A stretch of 64,000 nt of DNA. It comes from Clostridium tunisiense TJ. Its GTDB lineage: Bacteria; Bacillota; Clostridia; Clostridiales; Clostridiaceae. The translations under genes were made by a program, and so were the position numbers. The notes under the pieces are model-generated. The model did no database searches, was not told the DNA's origin, and was given only the letters and a program-made list of their open reading frames with translations. The DNA is taken from NCBI RefSeq assembly GCF_000300195.1, contig NZ_AMQH01000009.1, forward strand, positions 248,001 through 312,000. Reading direction: 5' to 3'. Of this stretch, positions 63,654 through 64,000 are shown piece after piece. Numbering within the stretch: the stretch's first letter is position 1; each line of letters begins with the position of its first letter.

Positions 63654-63860
63654 TACCCTTCATTCCTTCCCCATGTTGAATTAAAGCTGAGTTTATATTT
63701 TTTATAATATAGTGAACCAGAGTTAAAACTTAACTTATAGATTAGTCCTACCATGGTTCCCTTAAGGGTCTCAGGATATGAATAAGTAAAAATTCCATCA
63801 AGGAACCCTATATAGAGAACCAAAGTTAAAGCTTAACTTATATATGAATTCTATCCTGAT
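63654..63860 (-). promoter_or_regulatory. leader with repeated TATAAGTTAA-hairpin units before lysE
   Basis: On the minus strand TATAAGTTAAGCTTTAACTT then TGGTTCTCTATAT (near 63842), and TATAAGTTAAGTTTTAACT then CTGGTTCACTATAT (near 63740), are two copies about 103 nt apart; a third, degenerate copy follows near 63698. Each copy can fold into a short hairpin, and a CCCTTAAGGG palindrome lies between the two better copies. No known lysine riboswitch core is recognised. This may be an amino-acid-responsive leader or a duplicated operator. Confidence 0.45.
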
Positions 63861-64000
63861 CCTTTTTTTCAACTTCAAAGCTATTTTAGCATATAATTAC
63901 AACTTAAAACTAGTACTATGTATTTAAAATACTGCCTAGCATTAACATCCCTAATTTTTGTAACCTTTAACTTTATAACTTCATATACTATAAAGAATCA
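63861..64000. other. right-end intergenic DNA
   Basis: AT-rich sequence upstream of the lysE leader; no gene or motif recognised. Confidence 0.3.

Noticed and set aside
63623..63823. 66-residue open frame before lysE
   Set aside because: Its sequence is the translation of the repeated leader units, it overlaps the lysE start in another frame and has no good ribosome binding site.
63720..63860. Lysine riboswitch before lysE
   Set aside because: The conserved lysine-aptamer core sequences are absent; only repeated short hairpins are seen.
1..64000. tRNA, rRNA, CRISPR array or transposase genes
   Set aside because: None was recognised when reading both strands; a covariance-model scan was not possible here.

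Overview
The window is low-GC DNA with strong GGAGG-type ribosome binding sites, frequent GTG/TTG starts, many intrinsic terminators and spore-former type proteins (CspA-like S8 germination proteases). Together with an AzgA-type permease, a mono-cluster ferredoxin and a LexA-type protein, this points to a Clostridium sensu lato species. The species cannot be named from the sequence. No rRNA, tRNA, CRISPR array, transposase or prophage was seen.

Positions 1-19413 hold the most unusual region: ten consecutive minus-strand genes for subtilisin-like (S8) proteins of the CspA/B/C type, the last running off the left edge. In transcription order I call them A (17470-19413), B, C, D, E (8861-10834), F, G, H, I and J (1-646). 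A-E keep the Asp/His/Ser triad. F-J all carry Ser in place of the catalytic Asp; F-I also carry Ala in place of the catalytic Ser (J is cut off before that site). The array therefore runs from intact enzymes to pseudoproteases. A terminator after D and a short upstream region before E split it, so that E, the only member with a fully canonical GTSMATP serine motif, heads the transcript carrying the pseudoproteases. All nine complete proteins end in a related tail, hydrophobic-Pro-x-x-hydrophobic-aromatic-x-Arg-like. A terminator hairpin sits directly in front of gene A.

Positions 19565-28041 carry an XRE regulator with a degenerate S24 domain, a DUF3783 protein, a cyclophilin, hypothetical genes, glutamate racemase, a MarR-MATE drug-efflux operon with a likely operator, and a cysteine-rich metallothionein-like peptide.

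Positions 28044-41302 carry a UvrD-like ATPase fused to a LexA peptidase domain, a pentapeptide/K+-channel protein, an orphan sensor kinase, a four-gene nucleoside-type ABC importer with a DUF3798 binding lipoprotein, ferredoxin, a purine permease and a 54-residue gene.

Positions 41680-56454 carry GlnRS, a cold-shock protein, an HD-GYP phosphodiesterase, a Rieske-FAD oxidoreductase, a TtcA-like enzyme, a 175-bp MITE-like element, a chemoreceptor, a small membrane protein with an upstream palindrome, an erythromycin-esterase-like lipoprotein, an AEC transporter and topoisomerase III.

Positions 56955-63653 carry a patatin phospholipase, polyprenyl diphosphate synthase, an NDH-2/DoxX fusion, a UbiA/MenA-type prenyltransferase and a LysE exporter. 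The synthase, prenyltransferase and NDH-2 suggest a prenylated-quinone or related membrane redox function. Their intergenic regions contain duplicated leader-like sequences.
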